Source: Solibacillus ferritrahens
GTDB lineage: Bacteria; Bacillota; Bacilli; Bacillales_A; Planococcaceae
Length of the DNA: 64,000 bases
Assembly: GCF_037027585.1 (NCBI RefSeq)
Contig: NZ_JAXCLE010000002.1
Coordinates: forward strand, 62,001 to 126,000
Direction: 5' to 3'
Of this stretch, positions 1-7,742 are shown in pieces; the first letter of the stretch is position 1; the number at the start of each line of letters is the position of its first letter. Below the pieces are notes generated by a model. That model saw only the letters and a list, made by a program, of their open reading frames with translations, was not told the DNA's origin and did no database searches. The position numbers and the translations under genes were made by a program.

Positions 1-354
1 AAAGTGGACGAGCCTAAAGCGCAGGTAAAGCCAGTAAAAGAGGAAACAAATCAAGCAACATCTGCTAAGGAGTCAACAACACAATCGTCAGGAAGTAATA
101 CTTCTTCAAATAAAACAGCACCATCAACTGAACCACAAAAAACAGAATCATCAACAGAGCAAGCAACTACAGAAGCAAATACAGATGATTCTACAAAGAC
201 AGATGAAGAAAATGCATCTGAAATGGCGCAAGCTGAAAATTCAGAGGTAGTAGAAAATCCGGAGACGAGCGATGAATTACCGCTTGTGGCGATGATGTTA
301 TTCATCGTAGCGGCGATTGTATTTATTCGCACAAAACAAACAAAAACAAGATAG
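1..354 (+). CDS. C-terminus of a sortase-anchored surface protein (NPETS motif), partial
   Basis: The frame is open from the first base, so the gene begins before the window. What remains is a long Thr/Ser/Glu-rich, low-complexity linker of the wall-spanning type. It is followed by NPETS (codons at 256-270), a hydrophobic stretch of about 17 residues and a basic tail (RTKQTKTR). That is the layout of a sortase-anchored protein, and NPxT[N/S/G] motifs are typical of sortase B substrates such as IsdC. A sortase B gene lies at 5093-5782 in the same gene set. I infer a wall-anchored heme-relay protein, but its functional domain, probably NEAT, lies outside the window. The next gene starts 19 bases after the stop. 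Confidence 0.75.
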   Translation, partial: KVDEPKAQVKPVKEETNQATSAKESTTQSSGSNTSSNKTAPSTEPQKTESSTEQATTEANTDDSTKTDEENASEMAQAENSEVVENPETSDELPLVAMMLFIVAAIVFIRTKQTKTR

Positions 355-373
355 AAAATTGGAGGAAATGAAA

Positions 374-2182
374 ATGGTTAAAAAATCAAAAGCAACAAAA
401 GCGGTCTTGGCATCGCTATTAGCAACATCTGCAATTGTACCAGCAATGGCAGTATCTGCTGAAGTAGGTGGGGAAACGACTCGTACGGGTGAAGCAACAA
501 CTACTGCAGCGGCAAAGACGATTGATTTTAAAGTAGATGCCCCTGAATCTTTACAGCGCTTTATTCCTACTACAGGTAAATTAGTTGAGCGAAATGGTCA
601 GCAATTTATTAATCTGGAATTATCTGACGCAGTATTAGGTATGGTAAATAGCGTAACAGTAGCGGGTCAACCAGCAATGGCTGAATTTAACGGAAAAAAA
701 CATATTAATATTCCAGTAACAGCTGATTATGCGCCAGTGGAAGTAACTTTAAATATGACAATTACTTTCGTTGGTAAAGATCCGGTAGATTATAAAGTTA
801 CATTAACTCCAGATGCAAAATCAATAAAAGAAGCAACAGAAACAACTAAACCCGTTGAAGAAGCAAAAGAAGAAAAAATCTTCAAAGTAGGTAAAACATT
901 CGATTCAGTAGCAGACGGTACTTATGATATTAAGTGGGATGCTTATAAAGATAAAGTAGGAAACTACAAAGCAATTACAAGCCATTTTTCACCTGATGCA
1001 AAATTAATCGTAAAAGATGGCAAATATTCAGTACAGCTAACTATTACTGAAGATTCAAAAGCAATGGTACCGGATGTAACAATTGCGGGTAAAAATGTTG
1101 TTGCAAAAGATGGCATCGTTACTTTAGAAATTCCATCAATCAGTGATTTACATGAAGCTTCAGTACACGTTGTTGTACCTGCAATGAATATGGATAAACC
1201 TTATCCATTTGGCTTCGCTATTGAAACGGCTAACTTAGAATTACCAAAAGCAGAAGCTGCACCAGCACCAGCTCCGGTTGAAGCAACAAAAATGCCTGTT
1301 ACTGTATTTAAAGATGGAACAAAAGAACAATCAATTATGCAAGGCACATATTTAGCTAATGAAGTAATGGTTACTTCTACTGAGGGGGGATACGATGTTG
1401 ATGTAACATTCCCACAAGGGCAATGGTTAAATGACTTCAAAGTTGAAGGTGCGACAGTAGCATTGAAATCAGAAGAAACTGTAGGGAAAAATACAGTTCA
1501 AATTTACACGATCTCATTAAAGGATATTAATGAGATTTATAATGCAACTGTTGATTTAACAGTTGATGCTGCTGGAGTAAAATATGATTCAGTTCATAAA
1601 GTACAATTACAATTCGGTGAAAAGAAACCAGTTCCTGTAGCAGCTCCATTTAAAGATATTGCTAACAACGGAAACAAAGATGCAATCGTTAACCTATTCA
1701 ACAAAGGTATCTTCATCGCTGCAGACAACTTTAATCCAGGCAATAACGTTACACGTGCTCAGTTCGCTTTAATGTTAAACCGTGCATTAAAATTAGATGT
1801 ACCAGCAAAAGCGGCGTTCACAGATATCGTGAAATATGGTGACGAAGCGAAAAAAGCGATTAACGCTTTAAATGGTTATGGCATCATCAATGGTAAAACA
1901 GCTACTACATTCGCACCTGCACAAGATGTGACTCGTAAACAAGCTGCATTAATGATCTACCGTTTATTAGAGAAGAATGGTTATACTGCAACTGGCGATA
2001 CAGCTAAATTCTCTGATATGCCAAAAGAAGTGGAAGCTTCAAAAGCAATTTCTGAATTAAATAAATTAGGTATTATTTCTGGTTTTGAAGGTAAGTTTAA
2101 TCCAGAAAACAAATTAACTCGTTCACAAATGGCTAAAATTTTAAACAATACTTTAACAGTTGTTGAAGGTTTAAAAAAATAA
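374..2182 (+). CDS. S-layer-anchored NEAT-domain heme-binding protein
   Basis: This 602-residue exported protein has a signal peptide at residues 1-29 (KK, hydrophobic core, AVSA). Three NEAT-like modules follow at about 48-150, 169-286 and 307-415, then three SLH repeats at about 425-602 that bind the secondary wall polymer. NEAT domains bind or relay heme. Module 2 matches the family well (GTYDI..DA, VHVVVPA) but has MDKPY where YxxxY is expected. Module 3 keeps the helix Ser (SIMQG, 320-324) and a Tyr at the ligand position (YDSVH, 404-408). ATG 374 is chosen because GGAGG at 361-365 is 8 bases away. The architecture resembles BslK of Bacillus anthracis, and isdE follows. Confidence 0.85.
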   Translation: MVKKSKATKAVLASLLATSAIVPAMAVSAEVGGETTRTGEATTTAAAKTIDFKVDAPESLQRFIPTTGKLVERNGQQFINLELSDAVLGMVNSVTVAGQPAMAEFNGKKHINIPVTADYAPVEVTLNMTITFVGKDPVDYKVTLTPDAKSIKEATETTKPVEEAKEEKIFKVGKTFDSVADGTYDIKWDAYKDKVGNYKAITSHFSPDAKLIVKDGKYSVQLTITEDSKAMVPDVTIAGKNVVAKDGIVTLEIPSISDLHEASVHVVVPAMNMDKPYPFGFAIETANLELPKAEAAPAPAPVEATKMPVTVFKDGTKEQSIMQGTYLANEVMVTSTEGGYDVDVTFPQGQWLNDFKVEGATVALKSEETVGKNTVQIYTISLKDINEIYNATVDLTVDAAGVKYDSVHKVQLQFGEKKPVPVAAPFKDIANNGNKDAIVNLFNKGIFIAADNFNPGNNVTRAQFALMLNRALKLDVPAKAAFTDIVKYGDEAKKAINALNGYGIINGKTATTFAPAQDVTRKQAALMIYRLLEKNGYTATGDTAKFSDMPKEVEASKAISELNKLGIISGFEGKFNPENKLTRSQMAKILNNTLTVVEGLKK

Positions 2183-2251
2183 TTAAATGAACTGCAGACG
2201 GTTTGAGTAATGGATTTTAAAAAAGCCATCAGCAAATAGTTATAGTAGGTA

Positions 2252-2286
2252 GGGTTGTGTTAAAAGTGTTACTTTTAGCGCAGCCC
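2252..2286 (+). terminator. Hairpin after the SLH-NEAT gene, repeat-like
   Basis: Sixteen-base arms (2252-2267 and 2271-2286) pair with a few G-U pairs around a 3-base loop. No run of T follows, so termination is uncertain. The arm GTGTTAAAAGT recurs in the hairpin at 26141-26183. Confidence 0.5.
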
Positions 2287-2324
2287 CAATCCTATTTTTA
2301 CGAAAAATATTTATAAGATGACGC

Positions 2325-2379
2325 TTAAATTGAAGTAAAATTCCATCTATGTTGGAGATGAAATTTTACTTCAGTTTAA
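2325..2379 (+). other. Long hairpin just upstream of the isdE ribosome-binding site
   Basis: Arms of 24 bases (2325-2348 and 2356-2379) pair with only two G-U wobbles around a 7-base loop. The structure ends 6 bases before the AGGAGG of isdE. No T-run follows. It could be an RNA stabiliser or processing barrier separating abundant surface-protein mRNA from the transporter genes, or a partial terminator. This role is inference. Confidence 0.6.
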
Positions 2380-2398
2380 ACACTAGGAGGAAAAATAA

Positions 2399-3304
2399 AT
2401 GAAAAAGTGGCTTATCGGACTCGCACTAAGTGTTGCTGTACTTGCGGGTTGCGGAGATGGAGAGAAACAAACAGAAAACGCCGAAACAGTGGCAGAAAAT
2501 ACGGCTTCAGGCCAAGCGTCTGCTATAGAAGAAGAGCATCGCATTATTGCGGGAACAGTGGTAATCGCGCAAATTCTGGATCGATTAAATCTTAATGCTG
2601 TAGCGATTCCCGATACGGTTAAGGAATTGCCCTCGCGTTTTGATGGACTGCCTGACATTGGAAATGCGATGGACCCTGACGCAGAAATTATTAAGTCACT
2701 TAATCCTACTGAGGTATTGTCAGTTTCAACATTGGAATATGATTTAAAGGATAAATTTGAACAATTAAAAATTCCTGTAGATTTTGTGGATCTAACAAGT
2801 ATTGAAGCAATGATGGATGAGATAACGGTACTTGGAGAGCGCTACAATCGTGTAGAAGAAGCGAAACTATTAAATGATGAGTTACAGACGGAAATTGATG
2901 CAGTAAAAGTAGCTGCAAGTGATAAAGAAAAACCACGTGTCTTGATTTTACTAGGTGTACCAGGCAGTTATTTAGTAGCAACAGAAAATTCGTACGCGGG
3001 CGACTTAGTTCGTTTAGCCGGCGGGGAAAATGTAATGGCCGGTCAGGATGCAGAATATTTGCCTTCTAACACTGAATATTTATATTCTTCAAATCCTGAT
3101 ATAATTTTACGTTTAGCTCACGGCATGCCAGATGAAGTAATAAAAATGTTTGATGAAGAATTTGTGAAAAATGATGTTTGGAAACATTTTAATGCAGTGA
3201 AAAATGGACAAGTATTTGATCTAGAAGAAGAGTTATTCGGTACGACAGCAGCATTGAATGTACCAGATGCACTTCATCAATTGGAGAAAATTTTCTATCA
3301 ATAA
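2399..3304 (+). CDS. isdE: Heme ABC transporter substrate-binding lipoprotein
   Basis: The N-terminus is a lipoprotein signal (MKKWLIGLAL, lipobox LAGC with Cys18), so the 301-residue product is tethered outside the membrane. The body is a periplasmic-binding fold of the cobalamin/heme class. The two axial heme ligands of IsdE appear conserved in context: Met91 (GNAMDPD) and His241 (LRLAHGMP). It should take heme from NEAT proteins and pass it to the IsdF permease encoded next. The start is ATG 2399 with AGGAGG 8 bases upstream. The gene lies between the SLH-NEAT gene and isdF on the same strand. Confidence 0.88.
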   Translation: MKKWLIGLALSVAVLAGCGDGEKQTENAETVAENTASGQASAIEEEHRIIAGTVVIAQILDRLNLNAVAIPDTVKELPSRFDGLPDIGNAMDPDAEIIKSLNPTEVLSVSTLEYDLKDKFEQLKIPVDFVDLTSIEAMMDEITVLGERYNRVEEAKLLNDELQTEIDAVKVAASDKEKPRVLILLGVPGSYLVATENSYAGDLVRLAGGENVMAGQDAEYLPSNTEYLYSSNPDIILRLAHGMPDEVIKMFDEEFVKNDVWKHFNAVKNGQVFDLEEELFGTTAALNVPDALHQLEKIFYQ

Positions 3305-3315
3305 CAATGTGAAAA

Positions 3316-3341
3316 AGCAAAGCCTTGAGGGAGGTTTTGCT
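3316..3341 (+). other. Small hairpin between isdE and isdF
   Basis: Nine-base arms, AGCAAAGCC and GGTTTTGCT, pair around an 8-base loop. No T-run follows, so it may be an mRNA-stability element rather than a terminator. Confidence 0.4.
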
Positions 3342-3367
3342 GTTTCCTTACATAAAGGGTGTTTGCT

Positions 3368-4321
3368 GTGACAAAAAAAATCATTAGCTTTATAGCTGTT
3401 GCTGTTTTATTAATCATAACTGTTATTTATGCCGCGACAACTGGCAGTATCCAAATGTCATTTATTGAATTTATAACAAATTTTTTTAATCCAGATAATG
3501 CAGATATGGCTGCCATTAAAGACTTGCGCTTTCCACGAATTATCGTTGCATTATTTGCTGGAGCAGCGTTATCAGTTGCGGGCGTATTGCTGCAGGCCAT
3601 TATGAGAAATCCATTAGCCGATGCAGGATTTATTGGAATTTCCGCCGGGGCAGCATTTACTAAACTATTTATTGTTAGCTTCGTACCAACACTATTTTTC
3701 TTCACGCCTATCGCGGCATTTATCGGTGGTGCGCTAGCTTGTTTCTTCGTTTTTTTACTTTCATGGAAATCAGGATTGAATCCATTAAAATTAATATTGG
3801 TCGGCATTGCGATTAATGCAATGTTTTCTGGTCTTACAGAAGCAATGATTAGCTTTGGTGCTTCTGCATCAGGATCGATTACATCTAATTTATCATTTAA
3901 AACTTGGGATGACGTATCGTTAATCGTAACATACGGCTCAATCGGACTTATTTTGGCAATAATTTTATATGCTTCCTGTAATGTCCTCGTGCTATCTGAT
4001 AAAACAGCTAAAAGTGTGGGCTTTAACGTAACGGCTGCAAGAATAGTTATCGCCGCTGTTGCCGTTCTATTGGCGGCGGCTTCGGTTGTCGTAGCAGGTG
4101 TCATTTCTTTTGTCGGAATATTAGTGCCACATATTGCGCGCCGACTTGTTGGTTATGATCATAAAGTGCTGATTCCTTTTACAGCACTATTAGGAGCATT
4201 TATTATATTATTAGCAGACACGTTAGGTCGTACGATGTTTAGCCCGATGGAAGTGCCGGCTTCGACAATTATGGCGATTATCGGTGGTCCGTTCCTCATA
4301 TTTTTACTTAGAAAAGAGTGA
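3368..4321 (+). CDS. isdF: Heme ABC transporter permease, FecCD family
   Basis: This highly hydrophobic protein of about 317 residues is an integral membrane permease of the FecCD/BtuC family. It has the family signatures RNPLADAGFIGISAGAA and GVISFVGILVPHIARR, the latter lying at the ATPase coupling region. It should move heme delivered by IsdE across the membrane. The start is taken as GTG 3368, with AAAGGG 8 bases upstream; GTG 3359 is possible but overlaps the RBS. The ATPase gene begins 4 bases after the stop, which indicates translational coupling. Confidence 0.88.
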   Translation: MTKKIISFIAVAVLLIITVIYAATTGSIQMSFIEFITNFFNPDNADMAAIKDLRFPRIIVALFAGAALSVAGVLLQAIMRNPLADAGFIGISAGAAFTKLFIVSFVPTLFFFTPIAAFIGGALACFFVFLLSWKSGLNPLKLILVGIAINAMFSGLTEAMISFGASASGSITSNLSFKTWDDVSLIVTYGSIGLILAIILYASCNVLVLSDKTAKSVGFNVTAARIVIAAVAVLLAAASVVVAGVISFVGILVPHIARRLVGYDHKVLIPFTALLGAFIILLADTLGRTMFSPMEVPASTIMAIIGGPFLIFLLRKE

Positions 4322-4325
4322 CAAA

Positions 4326-5096
4326 ATGGAAATTAAACAAGTAGTCGTTTCGCATGATGGTAAGGCGCGGCATTTAAATGAAGTATCCACAGTCATTCCG
4401 AAAGGGAAAGTAACGACAATAATTGGTCCAAATGGTTGTGGGAAGTCGACATTATTAAGTGTAATGTCACGAAACAAGGTTCCGCTCGAAGGGAAAGCTA
4501 CTCTTGAAAACCGAGATTTAGTCGAATATAAACCGAAAGAATTCGCAAAAAAGTTTGCGATTGTTTATCAGCAAAATGATATTCCGGCAGATTTAACTGT
4601 GGAGAAGCTTGTCATGTATGGTCGCATGCCACATAATTCCCTATTTAAAAAGAAGACTAATGAAGATGAAGAGGCAGTAACATGGGCATTGCAATGTACG
4701 AATTTACTTGGTAAACGGCATAATGATTTATCTGCCCTATCAGGTGGGGAGCGTCAACGAGTATGGATTGCGATGGCACTTGCTCAGCAATCTGAAATAC
4801 TGTGCCTGGATGAGCCGACAACGTATTTGGATATTTATTATCAACTTGAACTGTTAGAGCTTGTAAAGCAATTAAATGAACAATATGGTTTAACGATTGT
4901 CATGGTTCTTCATGATATTAATCAGGCAATTCGGTACAGTGACCATGTTATTCTAATGAAAGCCGGAAAAATCATTGCAGAAGGCCTTCCACGCGATGTC
5001 ATTACAAAGGAAGTCATTAAGGAAGTATACGGTGTCAATTCCGTGTTTCATGAAGATGAAAAACTGGGACTTTATATGATGCCGTTAAGCATATGA
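4326..5096 (+). CDS. Iron/heme ABC transporter ATP-binding protein
   Basis: This 256-residue ABC ATPase of the FecE/FhuC family has Walker A (GPNGCGKST), the Q-loop (VYQQND), the signature LSGGERQR, Walker B (ILCLDEP) and the switch His (VLHDIN). It should energise the IsdF permease encoded 4 bases upstream. Bacillus loci often lack a dedicated ATPase gene beside isdF, so its presence makes this a complete importer. ATG 4326 is preferred over the in-frame GTG 4284, which lies inside isdF. Its stop overlaps the sortase start in an ATGA junction. Confidence 0.88.
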   Translation: MEIKQVVVSHDGKARHLNEVSTVIPKGKVTTIIGPNGCGKSTLLSVMSRNKVPLEGKATLENRDLVEYKPKEFAKKFAIVYQQNDIPADLTVEKLVMYGRMPHNSLFKKKTNEDEEAVTWALQCTNLLGKRHNDLSALSGGERQRVWIAMALAQQSEILCLDEPTTYLDIYYQLELLELVKQLNEQYGLTIVMVLHDINQAIRYSDHVILMKAGKIIAEGLPRDVITKEVIKEVYGVNSVFHEDEKLGLYMMPLSI

Positions 5097-5782
5097 TTAT
5101 GCGACAATGGATTCGTGTATTGAGCGCAGTTGTAATGATTGTTTGTGCAGTTATCGTTGTTCGCCATTACTTAGGATATAGTGAAGTAAACGAAAAGCTA
5201 GAACAGGCACAGCAAACAATGGAACTAGGTGAGCTTAAGGAACTTCAGCAACAAAATAATAATATCATCGGGTGGCTTACATTGGAAAATACCCGATTAA
5301 ATAATCCTGTATTACAAACGGATAATAATGAATTTTACTTAAAGCATAATTATTTAGATGAAAAAAGTCGTGGTGGAAGTATTTTTGCTGATTTCCGAAA
5401 TGATGTAATGGAAGATCGGCATACGATTTTTTATGGGCATGTTTTACGTAATGGTACGATGTTTGGCGATTTAACGAAGTTTAACGAGCAAGCTTATGCA
5501 GTAGAGCATGCTGTTTTTTATTATGAGACAGATGCCAATCGCTATGCTCTGCATGTATTTGCTGCATATGAAACGACAACAGATTTTTATTATATCGAAA
5601 CGCAATTTACGAATGATACATTTGACCAGTTCTTATTAGATATTCAACAAAAATCTTCAATAAAAATGCCAGTCGAAGTAGCAAATTCTGATAAAATCGC
5701 GACTTTTTCGACTTGTACGACATCCCCTGACGACAAAGAACGATTTGTTGTTCATACAAAGGTAGTCGAACTAGAAAAATAA
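5093..5782 (+). CDS. srtB: Class B sortase
   Basis: The 229-residue protein has one N-terminal membrane anchor (residues 7-23), so it is a type II membrane enzyme facing the wall. The sortase triad is present: His116 (FYGHVLRNGTMF), Cys208 (STCTTS) and Arg217 (KERFVVH). The NGTMF context after the His is typical of class B. It should cleave NPxTx sorting signals and link the protein to peptidoglycan; a substrate with NPETS sits at the left edge of the window. ATG 5093 overlaps the ATPase stop; ATG 5099 is an in-frame alternative. Confidence 0.9.
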   Translation: MIMRQWIRVLSAVVMIVCAVIVVRHYLGYSEVNEKLEQAQQTMELGELKELQQQNNNIIGWLTLENTRLNNPVLQTDNNEFYLKHNYLDEKSRGGSIFADFRNDVMEDRHTIFYGHVLRNGTMFGDLTKFNEQAYAVEHAVFYYETDANRYALHVFAAYETTTDFYYIETQFTNDTFDQFLLDIQQKSSIKMPVEVANSDKIATFSTCTTSPDDKERFVVHTKVVELEK

Positions 5783-5795
5783 GAGGTGAATCAAT

Positions 5796-6620
5796 ATGAA
5801 AAACAGTAAAAAAATAATGATCGCTTTGCTTGCAGTAGGATTATTGTCTGCATGTGGCACAAAAGAGGAAAATCCAGTAACAGAGCCTGTAGAACAGCAA
5901 GAAATTAAAATAGATGTAGCTGACGAGGCAGAGCAGTATAAATCACTAGTAATGGGGCAAATGGACAGCTTCACAGCAGATACCGAGCTTCTAGCCACAT
6001 ATGTGAAAGAAGGGAAGCTGGAAGAAGCACAAAAGCTATATCCTTTAGTAACAATGTACTATGAACGAATGCAGCCTCTTGCGTCAAATTTTCAGGAGCT
6101 TGACGTGAAAATTAATAGTGAAGTAGAAGAAGGAAAAGAAGCGGAGGCATCAGGCTTCCAAAGTTTGGCCCATGGATTATTTGTAGAGAAAAAAACTGCA
6201 GGCTATGAGGGAGTTACCGATGAGCTTGTTGAAAATGTGAAGGCATTACAGTCAGAGCTTCCTACGATGGATGTTTCCGAAAATAATGTGTTAGCTTCAG
6301 CTATAACGATGTTCAACACGATGGCAACGAACCGTTTGTCTGCACAAAGCATTTCTAATAATGAAGTATACGCTGTCAAAGCACAGACAGAAGCTGCGGA
6401 AGATTTATTGGAGATATTTATTCCCCGCGTCTCGACAGAAAGTGCGGAAACTACATCAGAAGCTTTGAAAGAATTAAATGAAATTGTCGCTTATTATGAA
6501 ATAGGAAAAGAAGACTATGTGAACTATAGCTTCTTTACAGCAAAACAAAAAGAAGAGCTGAAAACGGGTGTTCAACGTGTAGGCTCTGCATTACAGGAAA
6601 TGAATGATTCATTGAAATAA
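5796..6620 (+). CDS. Imelysin (M75/EfeO-like) lipoprotein with degenerate metal motif
   Basis: This 274-residue lipoprotein has a clear signal (MKNSKKIMIALL, lipobox LSAC, Cys20). The helical body resembles EfeO/EfeM imelysin-family iron proteins: the stretch GFQSLAHGLF at 120-129 aligns with their GFHRIEKALW, followed by a GYE segment and a C-terminal VKAQTEAAEDLLE segment. The HxxE pair of the family is replaced here by Gln122 and Ala125. The gene starts 13 bases after srtB and ends in a strong terminator, so it is the last gene of the heme unit. A heme or iron accessory role is inferred from context only. Confidence 0.65.
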   Translation: MKNSKKIMIALLAVGLLSACGTKEENPVTEPVEQQEIKIDVADEAEQYKSLVMGQMDSFTADTELLATYVKEGKLEEAQKLYPLVTMYYERMQPLASNFQELDVKINSEVEEGKEAEASGFQSLAHGLFVEKKTAGYEGVTDELVENVKALQSELPTMDVSENNVLASAITMFNTMATNRLSAQSISNNEVYAVKAQTEAAEDLLEIFIPRVSTESAETTSEALKELNEIVAYYEIGKEDYVNYSFFTAKQKEELKTGVQRVGSALQEMNDSLK

Positions 6621-6647
6621 ATGTTCGAATGTAACAGAGAACAATAC

Positions 6648-6700
6648 AAAAAAGCAGTACAAATTTTTTAAGTTAGGTAAAAATTTGTACTGCTTTTTTT
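6648..6700 (+). terminator. Intrinsic terminator ending the heme locus
   Basis: Perfect 21-base arms (6648-6668 and 6679-6699) are followed by T. The A-rich left side means it may also stop transcription of the convergent gene at 6732-7229. Confidence 0.9.
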
Positions 6701-6731
6701 GTATGGAGTATAGATTATGTCCCAGCTCTTT

Positions 6732-7229
6732 TTAGTTTAAAGCTGCATGCTTTATATATTGTTTTGCCGCTTGAGGTATATCTTTATATGAGATTTCATT
6801 AATTGTTTGAAGTGTTTGAGCATCGAATGCCAATGTGAATACTTCCGTATTTTTATTTTGCACCGGTCTGAACCATTTCAATGTGACATCATTTAAAGCT
6901 TCTACATGCTGGAGCTCATTTAATAAATTGTAACTGTCTTTTAACAATGTAGTTTCATGTAAAAATTCAGTTGCCTGAAGTGAAATGGTAACATTATGTT
7001 TATCATCCATTGGTGTGATTTCAATATTAAGTATAATATTTTCAATAAATTGTTGGAGCACAATTTCAGATATGGCAAGCATCGTTTGGAGCTTCAACTG
7101 TTCCGGAGAAACAGCAGCTTGGGCCTCTTCAATCGATTCTAGATGTTCCAAATTGTTTTTTTTCATAATATATTGTACTGAAATGACACAGACGAAAATA
7201 AGTAAAAATATTAGCATGAATTTCAGCAT
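6732..7229 (-). CDS. Membrane-anchored protein of unknown function
   Basis: I do not recognise this 165-residue protein. It has one N-terminal membrane segment (MLKFMLIFLLIFVCVISVQYI), then an acidic, mostly helical extracytoplasmic domain with no Cys and no obvious catalytic motif. The best RBS (AGGAGG at 7250-7255) lies 20 bases from ATG 7229 but only 8 bases from an in-frame ATT at 7239-7241, which would add four residues (I/M-L-N-K). It is convergent with the heme locus and preceded by a separate small gene with its own terminator. Confidence 0.6.
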   Translation of the reverse strand: MLKFMLIFLLIFVCVISVQYIMKKNNLEHLESIEEAQAAVSPEQLKLQTMLAISEIVLQQFIENIILNIEITPMDDKHNVTISLQATEFLHETTLLKDSYNLLNELQHVEALNDVTLKWFRPVQNKNTEVFTLAFDAQTLQTINEISYKDIPQAAKQYIKHAALN

Positions 7230-7309
7230 TTTATTTAAAATAAGGATGACCTCCTATGGACTTTGACCAAATTTCTATTATATATAGTCATTATGCCATA
7301 GAAAAATGC

Positions 7310-7341
7310 AAAAAAGGACTGACAAATGTGACAGTCCTTTT
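7310..7341 (-). terminator. Terminator of the 50-codon gene
   Basis: Ten-base arms (7312-7321 and 7332-7341) read AAAAGGACTG and its complement. The A-run on the left becomes a U-run on the - strand. Confidence 0.8.
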
Positions 7342-7345
7342 ACGG

Positions 7346-7498
7346 TTAAGTATTTTGTTCTTCATGAGGAATTGTAGCAACAAATTCGTCGAAGTATAAA
7401 AATGATTCATCCTCTAGCTGCTTAATCTTTTGTTCATTTAATCCAACAGATAATGGTCCAGAAAAAATTTCGCCCCACCAAGTTTCAGTCATAATCAT
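7346..7498 (-). CDS. Small acidic protein, 50 residues, unknown
   Basis: This short gene runs from ATG 7498 to TAA 7346. AGGAGG (7507-7512) is exactly 8 bases from the start, and a strong terminator follows the stop by about 5 bases, so it looks like a complete single-gene unit. The product begins MIMTETWWGE and is acidic (QLEDESFLYFDE), with no signal peptide or membrane segment. I recognise no family. Upstream lies a 240-base AT-rich region shared with the divergent aldehyde dehydrogenase gene. Confidence 0.6.
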   Translation of the reverse strand: MIMTETWWGEIFSGPLSVGLNEQKIKQLEDESFLYFDEFVATIPHEEQNT

Positions 7499-7742
7499 TT
7501 ATATAGCCTCCTTGTACGATTGTTTTACAGTAGTATTATGTCTGTTTAATTAATTACTTATGAATTTCCCACTTAGACTTTCCAGTAAACATTTTTCTGA
7601 AAATTGATATTACCTCCTTACATAACTTCCTTGCTAACATTTGAAGGAATTAATTTTAACTTTGTAGTAGTTATTACTATAGTTAATATGTGTGAACAGC
7701 TATAATTTATGCATACATTTCTTTTTGAAAGGATGATAAAAA

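Noticed and set aside
1..400. Fur box for the heme locus
   Set aside because: I looked for a 19-bp Fur-type palindrome and saw none; the locus promoter is probably left of the window.
3427..4104. 225-codon open frame antisense to isdF
   Set aside because: No RBS, composition follows the opposite-strand permease, and isdF is clearly real with family motifs.
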